Assembly (NCBI GenBank): GCA_037447655.1
Contig: JBBHKE010003028.1
Location: forward strand, 55,383 to 119,382
From: Zygnema cylindricum
Taxonomy: Eukaryota; Streptophyta; Zygnematophyceae; Zygnematales; Zygnemataceae
Direction: 5' to 3'
DNA: 64,000 nucleotides
The notes below the pieces were generated by a model. The model was given only the letters and a program-made list of their open reading frames with translations. It was not told where the DNA came from and made no database searches. How positions within the stretch are numbered: position 1 is the stretch's first letter; every line of letters begins with the position of its first letter. Of the stretch, positions 36,604-48,000 are shown one piece after another. A program made the position numbers and the translations under genes.

Positions 36604-38376
36604 ATGGAGCCCATAGAATTTCAGGTTATGGGCCCACCATCTACGGTGCCTATGTTTGATGGAATAGACTTCACTTATTCGGGATTTATGATAGAGGCAC
36701 TACTTTTCGAAAAACACTTATGGGGAATTGTTTCGGGACAAGTGAGGTATCCGCTACAAATCTTTGGAGGAACTCACTATGGAGATTCATCTACGGCTTC
36801 CCAAAAAACCAACTGGAGTTCAGATGCAACGGATGGTGAAGAAAAAATCATTGTTATGGAAGAGGGGAAAAAGGAAAAGGGTAAAGGAACACCTGTGGTG
36901 AGGGGAGCTAGGCTCTCCGCTATAGTTCCACTTGCAGGGGTTATAACTAAACCAAAAACTAAAAAAAATGACGGTAAAAATTGGGAGTATAAAAACACTA
37001 TAGCAAAACATCTCATACTTAGAAACGTGTCTAAGTCCATAGCTATCACTTTTATAGCCTTAACCAAATCTTCAGATTTTTAGGAAGCACTAATTAAGAC
37101 TTATAAGAGTGAGACTATACCCGGGCAGCTTTTAGTAAAACAGAAAATAGAGGCCTATGTTTATAAAGGCGGTAGCATGATAGAATTTTGCAATGATATT
37201 GTTGCATTATATGTTGAGTTTGCTAGTGCAGGTTATGTAGAATCTGAGGTGAGAAAGATTAACACACTAATGATGAAAATTCTAGATGAGTACGAGAACA
37301 TCATTAACTGTATGCAGGAAATGGGTTACTCCTCATGGAATTGGAGCACTACAATGGGGATGATTCTAGAGAGGGAAATTACTGTGGAGCTTCGTAAGGG
37401 AAGTGACAAGATGAATGCACTGACAGCAGGTGGTGAATAGCAGAAGCGTGATGAGAGGAGTGATGGTGACTGACGCAAGCGTGATGAGAGGAAGAAAGAT
37501 AAAGATAAACCTTATCAGAACTTCGATGGAAAGAGAGGAAGAGGAAAAGAAATGGGAGCTTTGAAAGGAGGGGTTTGCTTCTTTTGTAGGGAAATGGATC
37601 AGTATATGGCGGAATGTTCTTGTTTGGAAGAAATTAGAAGTTGGAATGTGAATGAGGAGGAACAAGGGGAAGAGGATAAACAGGATGAAGATATTTCGGA
37701 GCTTCTCCACATCGGTAGTATGGGGAAGAGAGAAAAGAACACAAATTTCCACGAAAGCAACAGTGTGCTTTTGGAGGTATAAGGGAAGTAAAGAGAAAAT
37801 AGGAACTTGAGGGAGTTTAACATGATAAAGATGTCAAAGAGTGTAGAGTAAATGAGTTAGAAATGAGAAAGTCAGATCTATAATTAAAATTGGAAGAAGG
37901 GAAAATTAGAATATTGAGGATATTCTAATAGATATTTCGGACACAAAACTGGTCGAAAAATGAGACTTCAACGGATTTCGAGGAAAGGGGAGAAGTAAAT
38001 CTAGAAGGAGCCTCAAAGGATAGGGGAGAAAAGGATTTAGGGGAGGAGAAATATTTTATGGGAATCAAATGAAATGACTCATATGGATCTAAAAAGGGGA
38101 AATGGGGTAGATGTAGAATTTATGAGAACTTTAGTAGGGACTAGTGTTTTTTGGATAAATTTGGTGGAGGGTGGATTTGACATCACAACTTGGTGTGATG
38201 TCACTTATGAAGATGTGCCTGTAAAAGGGTTAGCATTTGGGTATGCGTTGCAGATTGGGGACAGGGCTGACTGTTGGAATTGCAAGCGGGAAATTGGATT
38301 TTGCTCGGATAAAAAACGGATGAGGTGGATAAAATCCTTGCATTACGAGCTCGGATTTATGAAAAGTGGCATGTAA
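36604..38376 (+). pseudogene. gag: gag-RNaseH fusion frame of element C
   Basis: All open pieces lie in one register (36604-37083, 37177-37440, 37552-37782, 38074-38376), interrupted by stops at 37081, 37438, about 37471 and 37780 and a decayed stretch at 37800-38070. Content: QVMGPPSTVPMFDG start, capsid region (KIEAYVYKGGSMIEFCNDI), knuckle CFFCREMDQYMAEC (second-half His lost), acidic segment, then FDITTWCDVTYEDVPVKGL and GDRADCWNCKRE, which are the RNaseH remnant also found in B. Protease, integrase and most RT are absent in the same way as in B. Confidence 0.8.
36624..36639 (+). promoter_or_regulatory. Primer-binding site of element C
   Basis: GGTTATGGGCCCACCA abuts the LTR end; all 16 bases can pair with the plant initiator tRNA-Met anticodon arm and its 5' stem extension. 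Confidence 0.8.
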
Positions 38377-39637
38377 AATAAAATGTGTGATCAACAAGAT
38401 GCAATGTTTATTTCGGCTCATCTAATACACTTTTATAAACACGGGGGGTATTCACTGAAAGTTTTATGAGAGGAAAAGAAAAAGAAAAAAAAGGGGGAAA
38501 ATACTTTTGTTTTGTTGTTTTTTTTTTAAGTGGGAGTTGAAAAAAAAGAAGACTAGAAAATAAGAAGAGTGTTGAAATTGATGTATTTTCTAGGTCTATA
38601 TTAGGATAAAAAAGGAGCAGAGGCACCACACTTGTTGTAGTCATTGAAGATTGGATCGGGAGCTAGAGCCATGGCTGCCTAGGCCCTTTAAGGAGATAGG
38701 GAGTAGTTTTGGTAGATTTACCAACAAAAAGGATTGAGGGATCCAGGATTTTATCCTGGTACCTGCCATCTGTCAAATCTCCGACAGCCGTTAGCTTTGT
38801 CCTATAGTCTAGGACATGTGCTGGGATATACAGGGTTTGATAGATATTTAAAGGTGAACACGTGCACTAATTCATTTAACGTAACAAATAAGATTCTCAG
38901 CACATAGATACAGATAGATTTAGTACAAATCAGGATACCGCACGAAAAAAATGTGCGTCATAATTGTTTCGACGGCTACAATTAAAAGACGGTCTTGATC
39001 GGACTGCCATGGCGGGAGCCGATATCACGAAGTGGGCGTTTTGGCGTTTTTCGGTCACCGCCACTCCGGATGACAGGTGGCAACATCTTACGGGTTTACG
39101 AAATCTCCGGAGCGCACGATAACAAGTCCGGATGTGATAGATGTCATTGTTATGACCATGCCGTACAAATGCCATACAGAAAGTACTCTGGCACCTGTGT
39201 TTTTATGTACGGTACAGTCCTGTGATTGGTGTCGTACTTTGGTAGTAGAGGGTTTAGAGAGGGGTTTAAGACTTAGAAAAATAGTAGGTAGCCGACTCTC
39301 TCCCAGAGTGCTTTTGTATTTATAGGCCATCTTTGGCCAACCATAACTAAATGCTCTGGGAAGCAAATTTAAATTCAGTGATTCTTTTTGCTACAGAATC
39401 CGGGGAGTCCACGCTACATAGGGGTGTAGTCGGTCATAGATTTTGCCTGCCAGGGTGGAAAGTGGGGGAATGTGGTCAAATACTCATATTCTAACTTTGC
39501 ATTCTGTGGGGGAACTGAGCTCACATAAAGTCTGGGTGTCAGTCATTCGGGTTTGTATCAACTTGGAGTCGGCACTATCTAGATAAGCTTCTTTGGATTT
39601 GCGATTTCTTTGGGGAAATGGAGCCTATAGAATTTCA

Positions 39638-40310
39638 AGGGAGAGGTTTCAAGTATCGGTTTTTGGGTGTGTAAGGGGTATAGGCGGGAAGGGAGAAATA
39701 TCAGAATGATTATTTTTATTTTTCTTCGAGTAATTTTGTGTGGTTTTGCGTGTGTGAGTGTATGTGCGTGCTTATGATGTTTGGAACTCACTATATGGGG
39801 GACGGGGAGTCTGGAAATTCATGGGAGGGTAAGGCTAGTAATGACATAGAGGAGTCGCACCGATGGTTTCGCCAATGTTCGTGCGGTTGGAAGCGGCCGG
39901 CTGCATCCAAGATCCGTATGTTCATGGTAACGAGGAGTAGGTGCTGTCGCATAGTGAGGTAGGAAAAGACGAAAGAGCGCAGATCCGTATGTTCATGGTA
40001 ACAAGGAGTAGGTACTGTCGCGTAAAGGTTGTGAACCGTAGACAAAAAATTTCAACAGAAAATGAGGAAAATTAAATAGTAAACAACAATCGAGACCTAC
40101 GAGCTTTAGAAGAAAGATGTTTTACCGAAGTATACTGTGACTCACATTAGTGTTTTTTCTCTCAATGCCACACGACATCATATACCAATAACTAATATTG
40201 AATGGTGTACTCCCAAAACCTGAAGGGAGGTTAGTATGAAGACATATAGCTGCAGATAAACCCAAAGCCCATCTAGGTTATGTTGTTGCTTTTGTGACTG
40301 TCCCTTCTCT
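39638..40310. other. Intergenic DNA with a short tandem duplication
   Basis: GATCCGTATGTTCATGGTAA occurs at 39911 and again at 39982, each within a roughly 45-bp similar block ending in a TACTGTCGC-like sequence. Nothing else recognisable; no supported gene. Confidence 0.6.
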
Positions 40311-40319
40311 GAATGCCTT

Positions 40320-41775
40320 TTGATAGCATTCCTTTGTCCATGTTTTCGTTTCTTTTTACACTGTTTTTTTGTTTTGCTTGCTTGCCTTCTTCAATCATTC
40401 AATTTTGCCACCCTATTTTTTGGTTCCATGTACTTCGATGGTTTACCATTGTACTCTCTTAATCAAGTCTTATACTAATTTATTCCAGGTTGACATGGGG
40501 AATCTCAAACTACTTCGTTCAAAAGTACTCTAATCACTTTAGTATTGTCTTTGGTCAGAAAAGTCACAACCAAATGTGTTGTTAACTCTAGTAGTGATTG
40601 TCGATTAGTACTTGCCCTAATGTTGTTACGACAATAGTTGCGCGTGTTCAGGAATCCATTTTCTGATCGGGTTGTCACCGCTATTAAATCAGAGCTTCTC
40701 GAGGCGCTTCCTTCTGATTCTTCGCGTGCACGCTTTCCGTCTTGTGGTGGACCTGGCTCTGGCTCTGGAGCTTGGCTATTGGCTGTCCCTATCTTATCTA
40801 CTCTTCGTTTCACCCCGACTCAGTTCACGACGACCCTTAGGTTCCGGCTTGGCCTCCCTCACCCACCTTTGCTTGGCTCACTTGTTTGCTCCTCTGGCCA
40901 TGTTCTCGAGCCCAACGGGGTCCATTAACTTCGTTGCTCCCACCGGGGCGATTTGATTCGGGCGCACGACACGATTCGAGACACCATTGCTACTATCGCT
41001 TCTGAGGGGGGATTTTCTGTTCGTCGGGAGGTCTCTCACATTATTCTTTCGCGTCAGATTGACCTTATATTACTTGATGGTGCGCGTCGTACATTTGGTG
41101 ACATTGTTTTGGCGAACCCTACCACAACTACAGTCGTCAACCAAGCGGCTCGGCATGTGGGAGTGTCCGCCCGTGATGCGGCCAAAAGGAAGGAGCGTGA
41201 TTATGCCTGTCGCGACGCTATGGATGGCTTCATTCCGATGGCGGTCGAGATATTTGGTTGTGTGGGTGTGGCTTTGGACGAGTATTTCCGTACTTGTAGT
41301 CGGCGCTCGTTCGAGAGGCGGGGACCTGGGAGCCCTTCTGCTTCAGTCCTTACTTTCTTTTTTCGTCAACGTTTTTCTGTGGCTCTTCAACGGGTGCTGG
41401 CTTCCATATTACTTCGATGGTCTATTGCCGTTATGGATCGACGGCGTGTTCCGGAACTTCCTCCTCGTGCTCCTCCGGGATTCGGGGACTTACGTGGTTG
41501 CTTTCCGTAGATTTTTAGTTTTGTTGGGGTTTTTATTAACATGTTAGTTTTTTCCTTTGATGTTTTGTTTGCGGGGTTTTTCTATTTTGGGTGTTTTCGA
41601 TTTCCCTACCATTCTTTCGTATTTTCGCCGGTTTTGCCTTGATTTTCCTTTTTGTTTAATCCCTAGTCATGTGGTTTTTTCAGTTTTAGCAATGCTACTT
41701 CCTTTTGTTCCTATGGACTCAGATGGTTTACCATCGCGCTTTTTAATAAAGTCGGCCCTATTCACTTTTCTAATG
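40320..41775 (+). pseudogene. C-terminal remnant of a non-LTR retroelement with zinc motif and RLE-like nuclease
   Basis: One plus-strand register runs from about 40638 to the stop at 41508-41510, broken by a single TAA at 40926-40928. Features in order: ALPSDSSRARFPSCGGPGSG, the GAWLLAVPILSTLRFTPTQF and LRFRLGLPHP segments, a CCHC-like motif (C-x-S-G-x7-G-x-H then LRC), IRAHDTIRDTIATIASEGGF, RREVSH, then QIDLIL with GDIVLANP twelve residues later, a D-x12-D spacing as in PD-(D/E)xK nucleases. CCHC followed by a restriction-like endonuclease is the C-terminal layout of R2/CRE-type elements. The RT domain is absent. A 3' tail at about 41711-41750 (GATGGTTTACCATCG) resembles 40437-40480, so a second copy of the tail precedes it. 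Assignment is by motif memory. Confidence 0.55.
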
Positions 41776-42837
41776 TAATATAAGTACACTATATAGTTAC
41801 GTGTGAAAAACATTGGGGCCGTCATATATGACAACCCCTTACTGTAAACCTAATCGGCTATAACGCACCATTTATTCAGCACGCGGTTTTCCAAACTCTA
41901 CAAATCAAAATGGCATTCACATCTGACTTCACGGGATGCGGAAATTGAAGGGTTGTCGTCCATTGCAAGGAACACATAACTTGAGTGAAAATTGATGCAA
42001 TTTAACACAGTTAATAACTCGTATTGGTAAATATCCCACAAATACACCATTGATGTTCCTGACATTGGCAAGTGTAAACTAGAAAAGATGGGCACAAGTG
42101 AACCACGACAACAAACAAAGATAAAAACAAGCAAAAAAAAGAAAAAAAAACAACAGCATTAACCGAAAATAGAAACATAGGCGAGGGAACCTTATTTTTA
42201 TGAATGGCATTTTATTACATGTGGGACTCGTCCCACCAACCTTATTGGTTCAACAATCGACTAGAAGGTGAGCAAATTAACTAATATACACTAAAACAAA
42301 GAAATGACAAAACTACTCAGTAATCCTACAAACTGTAACATAAAAACCTCCAACGAAAACCTAAACTGGCGTAGGCCCTCAAATTTCTCGCCCGTCACAT
42401 CTTAGCCTTCCTGAACATTGCCTAAAAGGGGAAAAAAAAAAAAAAAAAAAAAAAACCTTTTTTCAATCTACTGCAAAATAAATTTGCAACCATAATGAGG
42501 AAAAAAGCTCCACTGGAAAGTCAGACAAACTTCCACCAATCAATAAGACGATCAACCTTCCTTTCACAATCCTTTTGTGAAACTTTTTTATTCTTTTTTA
42601 TAACTTCTCGTTCACTACCGGCACTTCCGGAAATGGCTACCAGACCCACACCTTCCCTAAACTACTCACTTTTCAATACTAACCGTAACAAAGACAATAA
42701 ATCAAAAGCACAGTCGCATAAAAAAAAAAACAAGCGACCGTGCGAAGCTCCATTTCTACATTCATTTTACCTACTCTCATTTTACACAAACTCACATCCA
42801 CTTGAGCCCTTCCCCAATACTTTTTATTTTTCCACTT
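41776..42837. other. Downstream region of the kinase gene
   Basis: AT-rich, no supported coding. It should contain the 3' UTR and polyadenylation region of the minus-strand gene ending at 42838. An A-run at about 42430-42455 is notable. I could not place the poly(A) site. Confidence 0.4.
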
Positions 42838-45044
42838 TCAACTCGTCCAATCGGTACTGTGGGACAGTTGGCCCAATCGAGGAGCCCTCGGATTCCCAAC
42901 ATCTGGTGTAAGAGATAACCCTCCCCTTGAAGATTGTTCATTATAAAAGTTTTGATCGCCAGAAAAGTCCCACGGCCCTTGTTCTGAGAAAGCGTGTCTT
43001 CCGGGCCGAGCTGGAGCACGCGATTGGCCTCTGAAGGGAGAAAAACGGAGTTATTAATCGTCATCGTTATTAGAGCAAATGAATTATTAGAGTGGAGTTT
43101 ATATGTGTTATCAACTCTAATTCAGTTCCAAATGAAGTGGCTGTTTTTCAATTTTTTAAAGAACAAGTGTTATGACAAAGACAATTAGTATTGTTAAAGC
43201 AGTTTTGTGGCCAGAGGGGAAAAAAAAACTGGCACCCAAATAGGGTTGTAATTTGTAATTTTGAACACGTTCATTTTAAAAGCTTGAGAATAAAAAGTAT
43301 AAGATCCTGAAAAACCCTAAGTGCATATTTTGTGTACTGAATTTTAAGACCTTATCCTTCAAAACCCTTAAAGAGACATAAAAGGAGCTTGCTTACGTAA
43401 ACCACTGACACAATAATCACCTCAGTTATACATTTTGGTTCTAAAAGAAAAGCAAATGGTAGTGAAAGCTTCTAGCAAGTCAACGTATCTCTGAAAATCT
43501 GGAAGTCCCAGAACCCATAACCTTCACTCTTCAAAATATTTCCCAAGTATCTAACATCCAGGATGATGTGACTCCACCTTTTTATATGGAATATCGACTG
43601 ATGGGTAAAAACCGCCACAATTTCCTCAGGATTGACTCTAACAATTCTGGAGTTTGACATGGATGTCTAGTCCCTAAAAATGATTCAAAATTTGTTGTGT
43701 GCTATCCACATTGTTAATGATTTAAAAAATCTTTGGTTTTCTGCTATCCGCATTGTCACAACTATCCGATGGACACAACTTTCTGTGCTTCAAAATTAAA
43801 TTTATGTTTTCCAACTCCCGAGCCTCATTTGCCACAAATGTTTTATCATGTAGTCAAAAGTGAAGCAAAAATGTGAGAACAAAAAATACAAACAGGCACC
43901 TGAAAAAGGACGGAAAAGGAGAAAATACAAGATAAAGAAAATTTCGGCACAATGGGGCCCTTAAACTCACCTTCCAGAAGCTTCCGGTGTCTCCCCCCAG
44001 GGTTGAAGAAATGGTGTGAAACCACCAGACTGTACGCCAAAAGGAACACAAATCCATAGTACTCAACAAAATCAATTCAAAACTACAGAAGACAAAAAAA
44101 GAAGTATCGCCCCACATCCAGAAACAGGCAAAAAGGTACAATCGCACATCCAGAAACAGACATTGTATGGGAACTCTGGAATTGTTCTGTCTCACAAAAG
44201 TTCACAGCAAATGGATTCCCTTCCCTTCCCTTCCCTTCTCATCTAAACAAGGACGGTTTATTTCAAAAGAAATGGAAAAAATGCATGTTATCCATACTAA
44301 GAAGACGACCGGGAAAAGAAAACCGCAATGAAAATAAACGAGGCAGTCTAGAAAGTCCACAGAGGGTTCCACTACTAGCTAAGAAGGAGAAAACAGGAAG
44401 AAAGAATGGGATAGTCCGCAGTTGACTAAGTTCAGATAGATTTTCACTGGTTAAAATGGATTTTCAATGGTCAAAGTGAACTTTCAATGGTTAAAATGGT
44501 TTTTCAATGGTCAAAGTGAACTTTCAATGGTTAAAATGGCTTTTAACGGGGGCTCACCATTGAGTTCCCAAACATTTGCTGAGCTCGTCTCTGTTCCATG
44601 TCCGGGGTAAAACTGAGAGCCGTTCTCGAAGGACTCAACCCGTTGTCTCCCATAGAAAACCCTCCACTGTTCAAAAGTAAACAAAAACAAGCCATACACC
44701 ACAACATCAGGTGAAAAAAAAAAAACATTGAAAAATGACTACAGTCCATGTTTTCCCAATTAGAAAAAAACATAGAAGGAAAAAGAAAAACTGAAAAAAA
44801 ATCCACAAAGGAACCTCCTTTAAGCAACTGTAACACAAAAACGTCGAAACTTCCAGCAAAAAAATGAAAGGGTGAGTAGATAGGATACAAATTCCTGTTC
44901 TCCCACCTATAGTCCATGTTGGCGGGTCTCATTTTGAGGAGTTTGGGCATCATGGCTCTCTCCTCTGCCGACATGTTGGGAAGGGGGACCGAGGGATGCT
45001 CCATGGTCACAAACTCACTCGACATATCGGTCGATTGCTCCCAT
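42838..45044 (-). other. Kinase gene exons E20-E23: C-terminal tail
   Basis: Four phase-compatible exons encode a Ser/Pro-rich tail: [18 protein letters not shown] (E20), [20 protein letters not shown] (E21), [19 protein letters not shown] (E22), and E23 from [11 protein letters not shown] through [20 protein letters not shown] to STDWTS and TGA at 42840-42838. The [10 protein letters not shown] motif and a basic end resemble ALE2-like tails. Confidence 0.75.
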
Positions 45045-48000
45045 CTGCCCCACCAACAATTATTTTAAAACTCTCTCAGATCATTGCCTTTTCAAAACTC
45101 AACAAACCTTAGAACACCAAAAAAAAACCTCATAAAACCTTCAATAAAATCTACAGAACCCTTTATCTCACTCGACATTTCCATTGATTGCTCCCATGTG
45201 CCCCAAGAAACAGTTATTGTGATGCTCTGTCATACTTGTCTTACTCGAAAAATCCTTAAAAACTCTAAAAACCTAAAAACAAAAACATATTCCCATAACC
45301 ACGAGGCTTTATCACCACATTTCCAATCTGTTGGTTTTACGTTAAACTACCAACTGCCTACTCAACTAAATCACACACAGACATCTAATCCATTAACCAC
45401 ATTATGATAATTTCTTGAAGATCAAAGGATAGAAAAACAATCAATTGCAAGCATGACATTTCCAGATTCCTACTGGAAATCCTAGCTCTAAGCTTATGAC
45501 CCAGTCCTTGCCTTAATTTCACTGCCCTTTTCCATTTGCCCTTTCTATTTTTTCACTGCTTTTCCCACCCACCTGCTACTTGATTTGTCCGTCGAATCGC
45601 CGTCTCCATAAACCAACATTAGTGCCTGCACCAATCATTACTCCAATCAACAAACAAGTGTCACCAATTCTTTTTCTTTTACCGCCCAAAATGTGAAACA
45701 ATCGTAAGGAGATCCCGCCACATAGCGCAGGATGACTTACCAAATGTGAGGGAGGAGAGGGAGGAGAGGGAGGAGAGAGAGGAGAGGGAGGAGAGGGAAG
45801 ACCAATGAAGTGTGAGGGAGGAGAAGGAGAAGACATCGTACCCTGACAACCTCTCCCATAAAGGGTCTGTGGTTGACTTCTGGTTGAACACACGAGCTCG
45901 CTATGGCAGCTACTCGATTTATGCTTTCGAAAGGAACACCTTCATTCTGAATTGCGGGATCCAATGAAGAACTGAACTCGTCTAGTCTGTTCTTACCCAA
46001 AAATTGCGTACAATTCCAAACAAAATTAATACTGGTTAGAGTCCAACCAATTTGACAGGTTTCAAAATCATGGATCATGATTTACTTTGATGATTGCTCT
46101 TATCAGGAGGGACAACAATAGTTTAACAAGATTGCTTGCTCAATAGAAGCATAGAAAATCTCCCCAGTTTCCTTTTGTTTAGTCGTGGATGTGGGAAGAG
46201 TCTCGTTGAGTTCTTGTTCCTCTTAACCTAGTTTCCTTAGAATCATCAACAAAAACATTCATACAATCTTTCCAAAAACACATACCTTCCCAATAAAGGC
46301 CTTGCCCAATTGACCAGATTCTCCTCTCCCGGGGGACGAGACGAATCCACTGGTTTTCTTCCTGTTAGGAGCTCCAAAAGCACCACTCCATAGCTGTAGA
46401 CGTCACTCTTTACTAGGAGATGCCCCGTCATCGCGTATTCTGGAGCCACATATCTATAGCCACATGGAAAAAAAAAAACATTAGTGGTGTTTTTTTATCA
46501 CACGACCTTGGACGATAGTGAAATCTTCCAGCAGTTCAGTGGTATTTTACATCATATGACTCTGAGTAATACAGAAATCCTGGACAGTTTGAATACTGAA
46601 CACTTGGCCGCTGGTTGACAGCATCTTCTGGCACAATTTTACAGCAAACAGGAACGTTGTAAACAATTTTACTTTCTAATAAGGGAATTATATGAAAAGA
46701 AAACAGGGGTTACTGCCAACCAGTGTAAATCATGTACGGACATTCCTGCAGCAGAAAATGAAGAGCACGAAAAAAAGCACAATGTGGAAAGCAAAACAAA
46801 AAAAGCCACGAGGAAGCAGAAAAAAAACACACAGACAAAGGTGAAAGCACACACCCGAAAGTTCCCACCACTTGAGAAGTGTGTGGGTTTCCATCTCTGT
46901 TGCTGCTTATTCGGGCAAGACCGAGGTCAGAGATTTTGGGAGTAAAGTCCTTCTCCAGTAAAATATTCGCTCCTTTAAAATCTCGATGAATAATACTCGG
47001 ATGGGAATCTTCGTGAAGATAAGCCAATCCTCTCGCTGCCCCGAGTGCAATTTTCATGCGAGCATCCCAAGTAAGGGGCGTTTTTTCTCCATCCACACCT
47101 GCCGTACAAAATGAAAGATAAATAGGAACCACACAGTTGTGTTTATTCACTGTTTCAAGCCCTTTTTGATAAACTTCTCCGCGCTTGCAGCGTTTTCTTT
47201 TTTATGTTTTGTTTTGAGAACTTTTGTTGTTTCAACCAAACCTCTGGTGATTTTTTTTTTACTTTTTGTGTTTCAGGCTTGTTTTTATACACTGTTTGTG
47301 ACAATTTCAGTGAATCTTTCACGTGCTTATGCCTCTTCAGGATTTATTTCATAAACTATACTTGTTTCAGGCTTCCTTTTGTAAACTTTCTTAAAATTTT
47401 AAGTTTAAGAGCCCTTCATATGCAACAAAAACACCAAGTCACCCGCACTCTGAACCTCTTTGATATTGTCTTCCAAAATCATTCAAGTTGACAAATATTC
47501 AGAACCATGCAAATCGAAAAAAAAAAAAAAATGAAAATCAGGACTTTCGTATTTGGGTTTTCGGAAATGGAATCTGGGTTTTGAGAGCTTACCGTGGAGA
47601 TGTGACTGAACACTCCCATTCGGAACAAGTTCGTAAACAAGACACTGAACTCCTCTCTCTGCACAAACTCCCAAAAGTTTCACCAAATTCCTATGGTGCA
47701 GACAACTCAAAACCTGAGCTTCTGCCAAAAACTCCTGCATTCCCTGTTCGTCAACTCGCTTCAAAACCTTCACAGCGATACTGTGCCCATCTTCCAGTTT
47801 TCCTGCATAAACGCATCCAAATCCTCCTTCTCCCAGAATGTTACGAGGACTAAAATTTTGAGTTGCTCGTTCTAATTGGATCAAAGGGAATGTGTGAGTT
47901 CCAGCCGGAAAGGAGGCAGGAAGAGCCGCTCCCAGCTCAAAAAACTGACTCGGAGTCACTTCTGATCCACTCATGCCTCCAAACAAGCCTTGAACATTAC

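Larger units (their letters stand above)
35456..39637 (+). mobile_element. Copia element C: second gag-only derivative
   Basis: 5' LTR 35456-36623 (TGTTGAAACTGG ... GAATTTCA), 3' LTR 38571-39637 (TGTTGAAATTGATG ... GAATTTCA), the latter shortened by deletions and more diverged than the B pair. Flanks AGGAA and AGGGA suggest a 5-bp duplication with one change. The AGACTAGAAAATAAGAAGAG tract before 38571 is the polypurine tract. TATA-like GTATTTATA at about 36228 and 39316; leader hairpin 36300-36313. Interior organisation equals that of B. Confidence 0.85.

Noticed and set aside
41557-41778. Plus-strand open frame after the nuclease remnant
   Set aside because: T-rich 3' tail of the retroelement without recognisable protein features.
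44216-44237. TTCCC repeats as a regulatory array
   Set aside because: A short simple repeat within an intron; nothing else supports function.
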